From the NCBI GenBank assembly GCA_027310505.1, contig DAIDAS010000223.1, positions 1 through 12,535 of the forward strand: 12,535 nt of DNA. Reading direction: 5' to 3'. The notes beneath the pieces are model-generated. The model did no database searches, was not told the DNA's origin, and worked only from the letters and a program-made list of their open reading frames with translations. Below, one piece after another: positions 6,785 to 12,535 of the stretch. The translations under genes and the position numbers were made by a program. The DNA is from a bacterium (lineage in GTDB: Bacteria; Pseudomonadota; Gammaproteobacteria; Burkholderiales; Methylophilaceae). Every line of letters starts with the position of its first letter. Within the stretch, counting starts at the first letter, position 1.

Positions 6785-8155
6785 ATGTCCGGTTTTTTTT
6801 CCAGGGAGCGTATTACCGCAGGTCACGGATACAACCGATGGCTGATTCCGCCAGCGGCACTGGCCGTGCATCTGTGTATTGGCCAGGCTTATGCCTTTAG
6901 TGTATTCAACGAGCCGTTGACCCGCGTGATCGGCGTCAGCCAGTCAGCGCCCGATGACTGGAAGCTCACCACCATCGGCTGGATCTACAGCCTTGCGATC
7001 GTTTTTCTTGGTCTGTCGGCGGCCTTCGGCGGTAAATGGCTGGAAAAGGTCGGCCCCCGCCGAACCATGTTCACTGCCGCTTGCCTGTTCGGCGGTGGAT
7101 TCCTGCTCTCCGCCATCGGTATCAAGACCCACCAGATCTGGCTGATCTACCTCGGCTACGGGGTGCTGGGAGGTTGCGGGCTCGGCTTGGGCTATGTCTC
7201 CCCGGTTTCGACCCTCATCAAATGGTTTCCGGATCATCGCGGCATGGCGACCGGCATGGCCATCATGGGTTTCGGTGGCGGCGCCATGATCGGCGCGCCG
7301 CTGGGGGTGGCACTGATGAAGCATTTTCACAGCGAGATATCGGTTGGGGTGATGGAAGCCTTCGTCGTGATGGGCGTGTTGTATTTTGTCTCCATGGTGA
7401 TCGGTTCGCTGGCCATCCGCATTCCCCCGCCCGACTGGAAGCCTCGAGGCTGGACGCCCCCGGTTGACGCCGGAAAAATGGTCACCAGGCGCCATGTGCA
7501 TATCGACCAGGCGCTCAAGACGCCGCAGTTTTACCTGCTGTGGCTGATTCTATGCCTCAACGTTACGGCGGGCATCGGTATCCTTGGCCAGGCCTCGGTG
7601 ATGATCCGGGAAATGTTCAAGGGCAGCATTACCCCGGAAGCTGCAGCGGGCTTTGTCGGCCTGTTGAGCCTGTTCAATATGGGCGGGCGTTTTGTCTGGT
7701 CTTCCGCTTCGGATTACCTTGGCAGGCAGAATACCTATTTCCTGTTTTTTGCCCTCGGTACCTTTCTGTACTCCATGCTGCCCACCTTCAGCGGTGATGG
7801 CAACATCGTGATGTTCATCGTCGCTGCCGCAGTCATCCTCAGCATGTACGGCGGTGGGTTTGCCACCATTCCCGCCTACCTCGCCGACATTTTCGGGACC
7901 CGGTTCGTGGGCGGCATCCATGGCCGACTGCTGACGGCATGGTCGACGGCCGGTGTGCTGGGGCCGGTGCTGGTCAACTACATCCGCGAGTACCAGATTA
8001 ACCATGGTGTCGCCAAGGCGGATGCCTATACCACCACGCTGTACATCATGGCGAGCCTGCTGGCCGCCGGGTTTGTGTGCAACCTGCTGATGCGTGAAGT
8101 GCATGAACGGCATTACATGAAGCATGACGATGTGGATGACCCGCTACAGGGCTGA
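6785..8155 (+). CDS. Major facilitator transporter, OFA (oxalate/formate antiporter) family
   Basis: This is a 456-residue inner-membrane carrier with about twelve hydrophobic spans. The first span carries HLCIGQAYAFSVFNEPL (about 29-45), typical of the OFA family. The loop between spans 2 and 3 has the facilitator motif GGKWLEKVGPRR (82-93). SPVSTLIKWFPDHRGMATGM follows span 4, and the second half has NMGGRFVWSSASDYLGR and TAWSTAGVLGP. OFA members include oxalate:formate exchangers, but many family members have other or unknown substrates, often monocarboxylates. No oxalate- or formate-metabolising gene is nearby, so the substrate is open. A 41-residue membrane protein starts eleven bases after the stop and is probably co-translated. 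The start is set by GGGAGGAG at 6772-6779. Confidence 0.9.
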   Translation: MSGFFSRERITAGHGYNRWLIPPAALAVHLCIGQAYAFSVFNEPLTRVIGVSQSAPDDWKLTTIGWIYSLAIVFLGLSAAFGGKWLEKVGPRRTMFTAACLFGGGFLLSAIGIKTHQIWLIYLGYGVLGGCGLGLGYVSPVSTLIKWFPDHRGMATGMAIMGFGGGAMIGAPLGVALMKHFHSEISVGVMEAFVVMGVLYFVSMVIGSLAIRIPPPDWKPRGWTPPVDAGKMVTRRHVHIDQALKTPQFYLLWLILCLNVTAGIGILGQASVMIREMFKGSITPEAAAGFVGLLSLFNMGGRFVWSSASDYLGRQNTYFLFFALGTFLYSMLPTFSGDGNIVMFIVAAAVILSMYGGGFATIPAYLADIFGTRFVGGIHGRLLTAWSTAGVLGPVLVNYIREYQINHGVAKADAYTTTLYIMASLLAAGFVCNLLMREVHERHYMKHDDVDDPLQG

Positions 8156-8160
8156 GGAGG
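8155..8160 (+). promoter_or_regulatory. Consensus Shine-Dalgarno for the small membrane protein
   Basis: AGGAGG, a perfect match to the anti-Shine-Dalgarno complement, begins at the last base of the transporter stop codon and ends five bases before the ATG at 8166. It is the main evidence that the 41-codon frame is translated. Confidence 0.8.
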
Positions 8161-8165
8161 CGATC

Positions 8166-8291
8166 ATGGACGAGAAGCAGGGCACGGAGAACCACATGGT
8201 TCTGCTGGTGTTGTTTTGGGCGTATGTGCTGATTCCGCTGGGGTGGGGCGTGTTCCAGACTTTCAAGAAAGCGCTGGCGCTGTTCCAGTAG
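8166..8291 (+). CDS. Small single-span membrane protein, probable MFS transporter small subunit
   Basis: This 41-residue frame is short and easy to miss. After a polar head (MDEKQGTENH) it has one hydrophobic stretch, MVLLVLFWAYVLIPLGWGVF (11-30), then a basic-amphipathic tail QTFKKALALFQ. It has a perfect AGGAGG five bases before the ATG and lies eleven bases after the transporter stop. Small proteins of this pattern (a W..IPLGWGV-type span followed by QT...KAL.LF) occur next to OFA-type facilitators in other proteobacteria and are sometimes annotated as MFS transporter small subunits; this is from memory, not a search. It probably sits in the inner membrane with the transporter. Its biochemical role is unknown. 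Confidence 0.8.
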   Translation: MDEKQGTENHMVLLVLFWAYVLIPLGWGVFQTFKKALALFQ

Positions 8292-8307
8292 CCCCGGCGT
8301 CCGGGGC
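8291..8307 (+). terminator. Strong GC hairpin at the end of the transporter operon
   Basis: GCCCCGG (8291-8297) and CCGGGGC (8301-8307) pair perfectly around a three-base loop. The first stem base is the last base of the small protein's stop codon. There is no U-run behind it, so it may act as a 3'-end-stabilising or factor-assisted stop rather than a classical intrinsic terminator. Confidence 0.45.
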
Positions 8308-8316
8308 GGCGCTGGC

Positions 8317-8366
8317 TGGGGCTCCATGAACCTGCCCGTCGCGGTTTAAGGTTTGTGGGGCTCCAT
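8317..8366 (+). repeat. Pair of 11-base direct repeats
   Basis: TGGGGCTCCAT occurs at 8317-8327 and again at 8356-8366, with start points 39 bases apart, in the non-coding stretch between the small membrane protein and the phospholipase-D gene. This could be a regulatory repeat or chance in GC-rich DNA. Nothing else recognisable was seen in 8308-8400. Confidence 0.45.
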
Positions 8367-8401
8367 TGCCAGGCCTGCATGTCGTCGATCGCCTCCGCCA
8401 T

Positions 8402-8409
8402 GCTAAAAT
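8402..8409 (+). promoter_or_regulatory. Extended -10 promoter element ahead of the phospholipase-D gene
   Basis: TGCTAAAAT-type sequence: TG at 8401-8402, one spacer base, then TAAAAT at 8404-8409 (five of six consensus positions). No good -35 is seen, which is common for extended -10 promoters. Initiation would fall around 8415-8417, only a few bases before the ATG at 8420. Confidence 0.5.
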
Positions 8410-8419
8410 TGCGCCTCTC

Positions 8420-9115
8420 ATGAATCCGCCAGAATCATTCTTCCGCCGCCGGTCGCGGGCTCAGCGCGAAACCCCTGCAGTCTCCTCGTTTGTGCAGGAT
8501 GCGTCCCCCGCCTTGTGGCTGGGTGGCGCGCTGCGCAACTTGATCATGTGCGCACCCCTGGCATGGGCAGGGGTCGTTGCGGGCATGCTGTTTGCCACCC
8601 ATGTGCTGGCGTTTGAGTTGCCGGGACAGGCCAGGGCGGCAACGACCGCCAATGTGCGGGTAGCCTTCACGCCCGAAGATGATGTCGCCGGGCAGATGGT
8701 CGACGCAATTGCCCATGCGCGTCGTCAGGTGCTGGTGCAGGCATTCTCGTTTACGCACGACCAGATTGCCCGAGCATTGCTCGATGCACATCGCCGCGGG
8801 GTGGAGGTCAAACTGATCGCGGATCGCGAGCAGACCGAAAAGATGGATCGCGGGCAGGTGTCGGGGCTGGCACGGGGTGGAATCCCGGTGTGGCTGGATG
8901 GTGATCACCAAAGCGCGCACAACAAGGTGATCGTGATCGATGCCGGAACGCCTTCGGCGATGGTGATTACCGGTTCGTTTAATTTTACCCGTGCAGCCCA
9001 GCACAAAAACGCGGAAAATGTAGTCTTTATCAGCGGCAATGAAACGCTTGCCCAGACTTATGCGCAAAATTGGCAACGCCATCTCGCGCATTCGCAACCT
9101 CTGAATATCCACTAG
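8420..9115 (+). CDS. Phospholipase-D-fold protein with one HKD motif, probably exported or membrane-anchored
   Basis: This 231-residue protein (from ATG 8420) has an arginine-rich head (about 9-16), a hydrophobic segment at about 41-65, an Ala-rich possible signal-peptidase region near 70-74, and then a PLD-like domain. The HKD catalytic motif is H167-x-K169-x4-D174 (HNKVIVID), followed by ITGSFNFTRAAQHKNAENV (183-201). Single-HKD proteins of this kind resemble the Nuc endonuclease group, which dimerise to form one active site. Nuclease or phosphodiesterase activity in the periplasm is therefore the likeliest role, but the substrate is not shown. A second in-frame ATG at 8546 would give a more conventional signal peptide, yet it has no ribosome-binding site. 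ribH starts eight bases after the stop. Confidence 0.85.
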   Translation: MNPPESFFRRRSRAQRETPAVSSFVQDASPALWLGGALRNLIMCAPLAWAGVVAGMLFATHVLAFELPGQARAATTANVRVAFTPEDDVAGQMVDAIAHARRQVLVQAFSFTHDQIARALLDAHRRGVEVKLIADREQTEKMDRGQVSGLARGGIPVWLDGDHQSAHNKVIVIDAGTPSAMVITGSFNFTRAAQHKNAENVVFISGNETLAQTYAQNWQRHLAHSQPLNIH

Positions 9116-9123
9116 GGAAAGCA

Positions 9124-9573
9124 ATGAAGGAAATCGAACAGAATCTGGCCGGTAACGGCATGCGCATTGGCATCGTGTTGTCGCGCTTCAACAGCGACAT
9201 CGGTGACGGCCTGCTCGGAGCCTGTCTGGCTGCGCTACGCAAACATGGGGTGGCGGACGAGGCCATTACGCTGGCGACAGTGCCGGGCGCTCTGGAATCT
9301 CCGCTGGTGTTGCGCAAGATGGCCCTGAGCGGCAAGTTCGATGCCCTGATCGCGCTGGGCGCCGTTATCCGCGGCGACACCTACCACTTCGAAATCGTGG
9401 CCAACGAATCCGCACGTGGCATTTCTGAAGTGCAACTGCAAACCGGCGTACCCATCGCCAACGCCATCCTGACCACGGATAACGACGACCAGGCGCTGGT
9501 GCGCATGTCGGTCAAAGGCGCCGAAGCTGCCGACGTGGCAATCGAAATGGTCAACCTGTTGAAATCGATATGA
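9124..9573 (+). CDS. ribH: 6,7-dimethyl-8-ribityllumazine synthase RibH
   Basis: Lumazine synthase condenses 5-amino-6-ribitylaminouracil with 3,4-dihydroxybutanone phosphate, the penultimate step of riboflavin synthesis, usually as a large oligomer. The 149 residues are close to the usual length. Family marks are RFNSDI (21-26), VPGALESPLVL (53-63), ALGAVIRGDTYHF with catalytic His88 (77-89), then VANESARGI and ILTTDNDDQAL. The ATG at 9124 has AGGGA at 9114-9118 ahead, overlapping the stop of the phospholipase-D gene. The frame stays open upstream, but that part lies inside the previous gene. The stop overlaps the nusB start (ATGA). No FMN riboswitch is visible. Other rib genes are absent from the window. 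Confidence 0.97.
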   Translation: MKEIEQNLAGNGMRIGIVLSRFNSDIGDGLLGACLAALRKHGVADEAITLATVPGALESPLVLRKMALSGKFDALIALGAVIRGDTYHFEIVANESARGISEVQLQTGVPIANAILTTDNDDQALVRMSVKGAEAADVAIEMVNLLKSI

Positions 9574-10034
9574 CTGAAAAAACCTCCCCCAAGCCGGGCC
9601 AGAACCGGCGCAAATCACGTGAACTGGTCATGAAGGGGCTGTACCGACAGCTTCTGAGCGCAAGCGACCTGAAGGAAACCATCCGCGATCTTACCGAGGA
9701 CGCGGATTACCCGCGCGCTGACCAAGCCTATTTTCGGTCGCTGCTGGAGGGTGTCGTGGCGGAGCGTGCTTCGATCGACGCACGCCTTGCCCCGCTGCTG
9801 GATCGTAAGCTGGAAGAGCTCAGCCCTATCGAGCATGCCGTGCTCTGTATCTCCGGCTATGAGCTGATGTACGACATCAGTATTCCCTATCGCGTGGCGA
9901 TCAACGAAGGTGTCGAGTTGGCGAAACGGTACGGTGGCACGGATGGCCACAAATTCGTCAATGGCGTGCTGGACAAGCTGGCCGCAGAAGCGCGGCCGGA
10001 CGAATTCAAACAAAATAGCAAGTCTCGCGGCTAA
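9570..10034 (+). CDS. nusB: Transcription antitermination factor NusB
   Basis: NusB pairs with NusE (S10) on boxA RNA to support antitermination of rRNA operons. The 154-residue, mostly helical protein has the expected blocks: RRKSRELVMKGLYRQL (13-28), then PIEHAVLCISGYELMY and IPYRVAINEGVELAKRYG, then HKFVNGVLDKLA near the C-terminus. The start overlaps the ribH stop in an ATGA, so the two are probably translationally coupled. The ribH-nusB pair is widely conserved; thiL, which often follows, is not here. The TAA stop forms the loop of a small terminator hairpin. Confidence 0.97.
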   Translation: MTEKTSPKPGQNRRKSRELVMKGLYRQLLSASDLKETIRDLTEDADYPRADQAYFRSLLEGVVAERASIDARLAPLLDRKLEELSPIEHAVLCISGYELMYDISIPYRVAINEGVELAKRYGGTDGHKFVNGVLDKLAAEARPDEFKQNSKSRG

Positions 10035-10044
10035 GCCGTTTTTT
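10028..10044 (+). terminator. Intrinsic terminator of the ribH-nusB operon
   Basis: CGGC (10028-10031) pairs with GCCG (10035-10038), the three-base loop is exactly the nusB stop codon TAA, and six Ts follow (10039-10044). The stem is short, four pairs plus a possible G-U, so termination is probably partial. Confidence 0.6.
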
Positions 10045-10076
10045 CCTGTATCGATGACCGGCACGATGAACTGAAT

Positions 10077-10901
10077 ATGGATCTGACCGGTAATCTGGAA
10101 ATCGTGCGCCTGACAGATGTCGGGCAAGTGCGCGACCACAACGAGGATGCGGTCGCGGGCGATGTCGAGTCTGGCCTGCTGGTGCTGGCCGATGGCATGG
10201 GAGGCTACAAGGCTGGAGAGGTTGCCAGCGAAATTGCCGTGCTGAGCATCGTGGCCGAACTCAAGGAGAGTCTGGCAGGTTGCCAGCCCGGGTGTATCGA
10301 CGTCGCCAGCGGCATGCAGATGGAAAGCCACCTGCTCCGCGATGCGGTGGCCAAGGCCAACGCCGACATTTATCACGTGTCCATGATCCAGCCGCAGTGT
10401 GAGGGGATGGGCACCACCCTAGTGGTGGCCTTGTTCACCAACAATCGTGTGCTGGTTGGCCATGTTGGCGATTCGCGCATGTACCGTCTGCGAGACGACA
10501 CATTCAGCCAGCTTACCGAAGATCATTCGCTGCTGCAGGAACAGATCAATTTCGGCTTGATCACCCCTGAAGAGGCGCGGTTCTCGGAAAACAGGAACCT
10601 GGTGACGCGGGCGTTAGGCGTGGATCCTGAGGTCGAGCTGGAATTGCATGAGTATGCAGTGCAACCCGGCGATATTTATCTGATATGCTCCGATGGCCTG
10701 AGCGAGATGGTCGAGGATAAAGATATTCATTTAACCCTGAGTGCGTTAAATGCTAATCTGGAACTCGCCGCGCAGCAATTGGTGCGGATGGCCAACGATC
10801 ACGGCGGCAATGATAACATTTCAGTGATTCTGGCTCGCCCTGTTCGGCCTTATCCGGCCGCGAGAGGTTTGCGGCATAGAATCGTCAATTGGTTGAAATA
10901 A
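10077..10901 (+). CDS. PP2C-family Ser/Thr protein phosphatase
   Basis: This is a metal-dependent phosphatase that removes phosphate from Ser or Thr of partner proteins. The 274 residues carry all the main PP2C motifs: RDHNED (19-24) with metal ligands, VLADGMGGYKAGEVAS (37-52) with D39-G40, GMGTTLVVAL, VGHVGDSRMYRLRDD, LTEDHSLLQEQ, VTRALG, ICSDGLSEMV with D206, and GGNDNIS with N245-D246. It resembles the bacterial PppA/Stp type. No membrane segment is seen; the C-terminus is a short basic tail. There is no clear Shine-Dalgarno before ATG 10077. The FHA gene follows after 22 bases, a classic pairing in Ser/Thr phospho-signalling. No matching kinase is in the window. Confidence 0.93.
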   Translation: MDLTGNLEIVRLTDVGQVRDHNEDAVAGDVESGLLVLADGMGGYKAGEVASEIAVLSIVAELKESLAGCQPGCIDVASGMQMESHLLRDAVAKANADIYHVSMIQPQCEGMGTTLVVALFTNNRVLVGHVGDSRMYRLRDDTFSQLTEDHSLLQEQINFGLITPEEARFSENRNLVTRALGVDPEVELELHEYAVQPGDIYLICSDGLSEMVEDKDIHLTLSALNANLELAAQQLVRMANDHGGNDNISVILARPVRPYPAARGLRHRIVNWLK

Positions 10902-10923
10902 CCGCAGGACAGGATAGTTGAGC

Positions 10924-11601
10924 ATGGCGAAGCTGATTTATTCACTCGACGGTGCGTTTCTGGGCGAATTTCCCCTCGAAAAAGAGCGCACGACCATTGG
11001 GCGTCGCCTGAGCAATGACATTCACATCGACAACCTTGCCATCAGCGGCGAGCATGCGGCAATTGTCATTGCAGGCCATGATGCGATTCTGCAAGACCTG
11101 AATAGCACCAATGGCACCATCGTCAACGGCAAGGCGATCAAGAAGCATCGGTTGCAACATGGCGACGTGATCGAGCTTGGCAAGTATCAACTCAAATACA
11201 TTGATGAGGCCGTTTTGCATGGCAAGCGGGCAAGCGGCCCGGCTGGGCAGGAGAAACTCGTGGACACTCCCCCCGCGGCGGTGAATGCGCAGGAACCACC
11301 TCGCCCGGAAGTGGCTGCCCCGTCGCATGAGGCCCTGCTGGCGCATATTCAGGTACTCAACGGCTCCAGCGCGGGCAAGGAGCTGGTTTTGAGCAAGGCG
11401 CTGACGACTCTGGGCAAGCCCGGCGTGCAGGTGGCAGTGATTGCGCGACGGCCGAACGGCTATTTCGTGACGCATGTCGAGGGGGGGCGCCATCCGGTGG
11501 TCAATGGCAATTCCATCGGGGCACAGGCGCATCAGCTTGTCGACCATGACGTCATCGAAATTGCCGGGGTCAAGATGGAGTTTTTCTTCGTCGACGCCTG
11601 A
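10924..11601 (+). CDS. Tandem FHA-domain phosphothreonine-binding protein
   Basis: FHA domains bind phosphothreonine peptides. In this 225-residue cytoplasmic protein the first FHA domain (about 3-92) has all key binding residues: G26-R27, S41-x-x-H44, and STNGT at 61-65 with NG at 68-69. A proline/alanine-rich linker (about 103-133) follows. A second FHA-like repeat (about 138-225) has TTLGK at 160-164 and VVNG at 191-194 but lacks the arginine and the SxxH. The start is the ATG at 10924, with AGGA at 10911-10914 nine bases ahead; a TTG two codons upstream is too close to it. The gene lies between the phosphatase and the GAF/HD-GYP gene and probably docks a phosphorylated partner shared with them. 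Confidence 0.92.
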   Translation: MAKLIYSLDGAFLGEFPLEKERTTIGRRLSNDIHIDNLAISGEHAAIVIAGHDAILQDLNSTNGTIVNGKAIKKHRLQHGDVIELGKYQLKYIDEAVLHGKRASGPAGQEKLVDTPPAAVNAQEPPRPEVAAPSHEALLAHIQVLNGSSAGKELVLSKALTTLGKPGVQVAVIARRPNGYFVTHVEGGRHPVVNGNSIGAQAHQLVDHDVIEIAGVKMEFFFVDA

Positions 11602-11609
11602 ATATCCCT

Positions 11610-12535
11610 ATGCCGAACTCCCATGAACTGCTGAAGCGTCTGGAGCGACTGAATGTCATCGGTGTGGCTCTGTCGGCCGAGCGCAATAACGATCGGCTGA
11701 TGGAAATGATACTGCTCGGGGCAAAGGAAATTACCAATGCCGATGGCGGTACGCTATACACGGTGACCGATGACCAGCGCCTTCAGTTCGAGATCATGCG
11801 AACCGACACGCTGGGGATTGCACTGGGAGGCACGACCGACAAGGAAATCCCTTTTCCTCCTTTGCCTTTGTATGGCCACGATGGCGCGCCGAATAACAAC
11901 ATGGTGGCGGCCTACGCCGTTCTAAACGACAAAACGGTCAATATCGAGGATGCCTACGAGGCGGAAGGCTTCGATTTTTCAGGCACGCGAAAATTCGACC
12001 AGAACACCGGGTATCGCTCCAAGTCGTTTCTCACCATTCCGATGAAGAATCATGAGAACGAGATGATCGGGGTGCTGCAGTTGATCAATGCGATGGACCC
12101 TGAAACCGGCGCCATTGTTTCGTTTTCGCCGGAGAATGAGCGCCTGGTCGAATCGCTGGCTTCGCAAGCCGCCGTGGCCCTGACCAACCACAACCTGATC
12201 GAGGGCCTGAAGAACCTGTTCGAGTCCTTTATCGAGCTGATTGCCGACGCCATCGACGAGAAGTCTCCCTATACCGGCGGGCATTGTCGCCGGGTACCGG
12301 AACTCGCCATGATGCTCGCCGAGTCCGCCAACCGGCAGCGGGATGGCGCATTCAAGGCATTCCACCTGAACGACAAGGAAATGTACGAGCTGCGCATCGC
12401 CGCATGGTTGCACGACTGCGGCAAAGTGACGACACCGGAATACGTGGTGGACAAGCCGACCAAGTTGTCGACCATTTTTGATCGCATCGAACTGATCGAT
12501 CAGCGCTTCGAGTTGCTGAAAGCACAGGCCGAGGC
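11610..12535 (+). CDS. GAF and HD-GYP domain protein, probable cyclic-di-GMP phosphodiesterase (5' part only)
   Basis: An uninterrupted frame runs from ATG 11610 to the right edge: 308 codons with no stop, so the C-terminus is missing. Residues about 10-190 form a GAF sensor domain, with a KFDQNTGYRSKSFLTIPM stretch and MIGVLQLINAMD as in cyclic-nucleotide-phosphodiesterase-type GAF domains. The HD-GYP domain starts near 205 and shows YTGGHCRRV with His225 and LHDCGKVTTPEYVVDKPTKL with H268-D269 and K272. The GYP loop lies beyond the window, so cyclic-di-GMP hydrolysis is expected from the family but not fully visible. It starts eight bases after the FHA gene stop with only a weak ribosome-binding site, suggesting one transcript with the phosphatase and FHA genes. 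Confidence 0.93.
   Translation, partial: MPNSHELLKRLERLNVIGVALSAERNNDRLMEMILLGAKEITNADGGTLYTVTDDQRLQFEIMRTDTLGIALGGTTDKEIPFPPLPLYGHDGAPNNNMVAAYAVLNDKTVNIEDAYEAEGFDFSGTRKFDQNTGYRSKSFLTIPMKNHENEMIGVLQLINAMDPETGAIVSFSPENERLVESLASQAAVALTNHNLIEGLKNLFESFIELIADAIDEKSPYTGGHCRRVPELAMMLAESANRQRDGAFKAFHLNDKEMYELRIAAWLHDCGKVTTPEYVVDKPTKLSTIFDRIELIDQRFELLKAQAE

Noticed and set aside
6944..7501. Minus-strand open frame of 185 codons inside the transporter gene
   Set aside because: Its His-, Gln- and Arg-rich, low-information translation is typical of an antisense shadow of a membrane-protein gene.
9116..9123. FMN riboswitch ahead of ribH
   Set aside because: Only eight bases separate ribH from the previous gene, and no RFN-element sequence is visible inside that gene's end.
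9615..10376. Minus-strand open frame of 253 codons across nusB and the phosphatase
   Set aside because: It is opposite two firmly identified genes, crosses their boundary and the terminator, and shows no recognisable domain.
1..12535. tRNA, rRNA, CRISPR array, insertion sequence or prophage
   Set aside because: No cloverleaf-like segments in the gaps, no spaced direct repeats, no transposase or phage-like proteins; nearly all bases are explained by ordinary genes.

Overview
This window is GC-rich, densely coding chromosomal DNA that looks like core genome of a betaproteobacterium, perhaps of Nitrosomonadales/Gallionellales type. That placement is an inference from the protein sequences and from the divergent hrcA / nadK-recN arrangement. 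No taxonomic marker such as rRNA is present. I see no tRNA, rRNA, insertion sequence, CRISPR array, prophage or plasmid signature, and codon use is uniform by eye.

Layout. (1) 1-1946, plus strand: the tail of a surface-polysaccharide cluster. It holds the C-terminus of a FlaA1/CapD-type nucleotide-sugar dehydratase, galU (UDP-glucose supply) and a hypoxanthine-guanine phosphoribosyltransferase whose start overlaps the galU stop. (2) 1943-4068, minus strand: hrcA followed by hemH, two nucleotides apart. hemH converges on the phosphoribosyltransferase, and the two stop codons share one CTAG. (3) 4133-6655, plus strand: nadK and recN, divergent from hrcA across 64 bases. (4) 6785-8291: an OFA-family major facilitator transporter followed, after a perfect AGGAGG, by a 41-residue single-span membrane protein that is probably its small partner. 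(5) 8420-10034: a secreted or membrane-anchored phospholipase-D-fold protein, then ribH (riboflavin) and nusB (antitermination), the last two overlapping in ATGA and closed by a small terminator. (6) 10077-12535: a signalling cluster of PP2C phosphatase, tandem-FHA protein and GAF/HD-GYP protein, the last running off the right edge.

Most genes have clear housekeeping roles: cell-envelope sugar supply, purine salvage, haem synthesis, heat-shock repression, NADP synthesis, DNA repair, riboflavin synthesis and transcription antitermination. The less ordinary parts are the transporter with its tiny partner, the phospholipase-D protein placed ahead of ribH, and the phosphatase-FHA-HD-GYP cluster. 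That last cluster would join Ser/Thr phosphorylation to cyclic-di-GMP turnover, but no kinase is visible in the window. I did not find an entirely new system. The FHA/PP2C/HD-GYP cluster and the transporter small subunit are the best candidates for follow-up.
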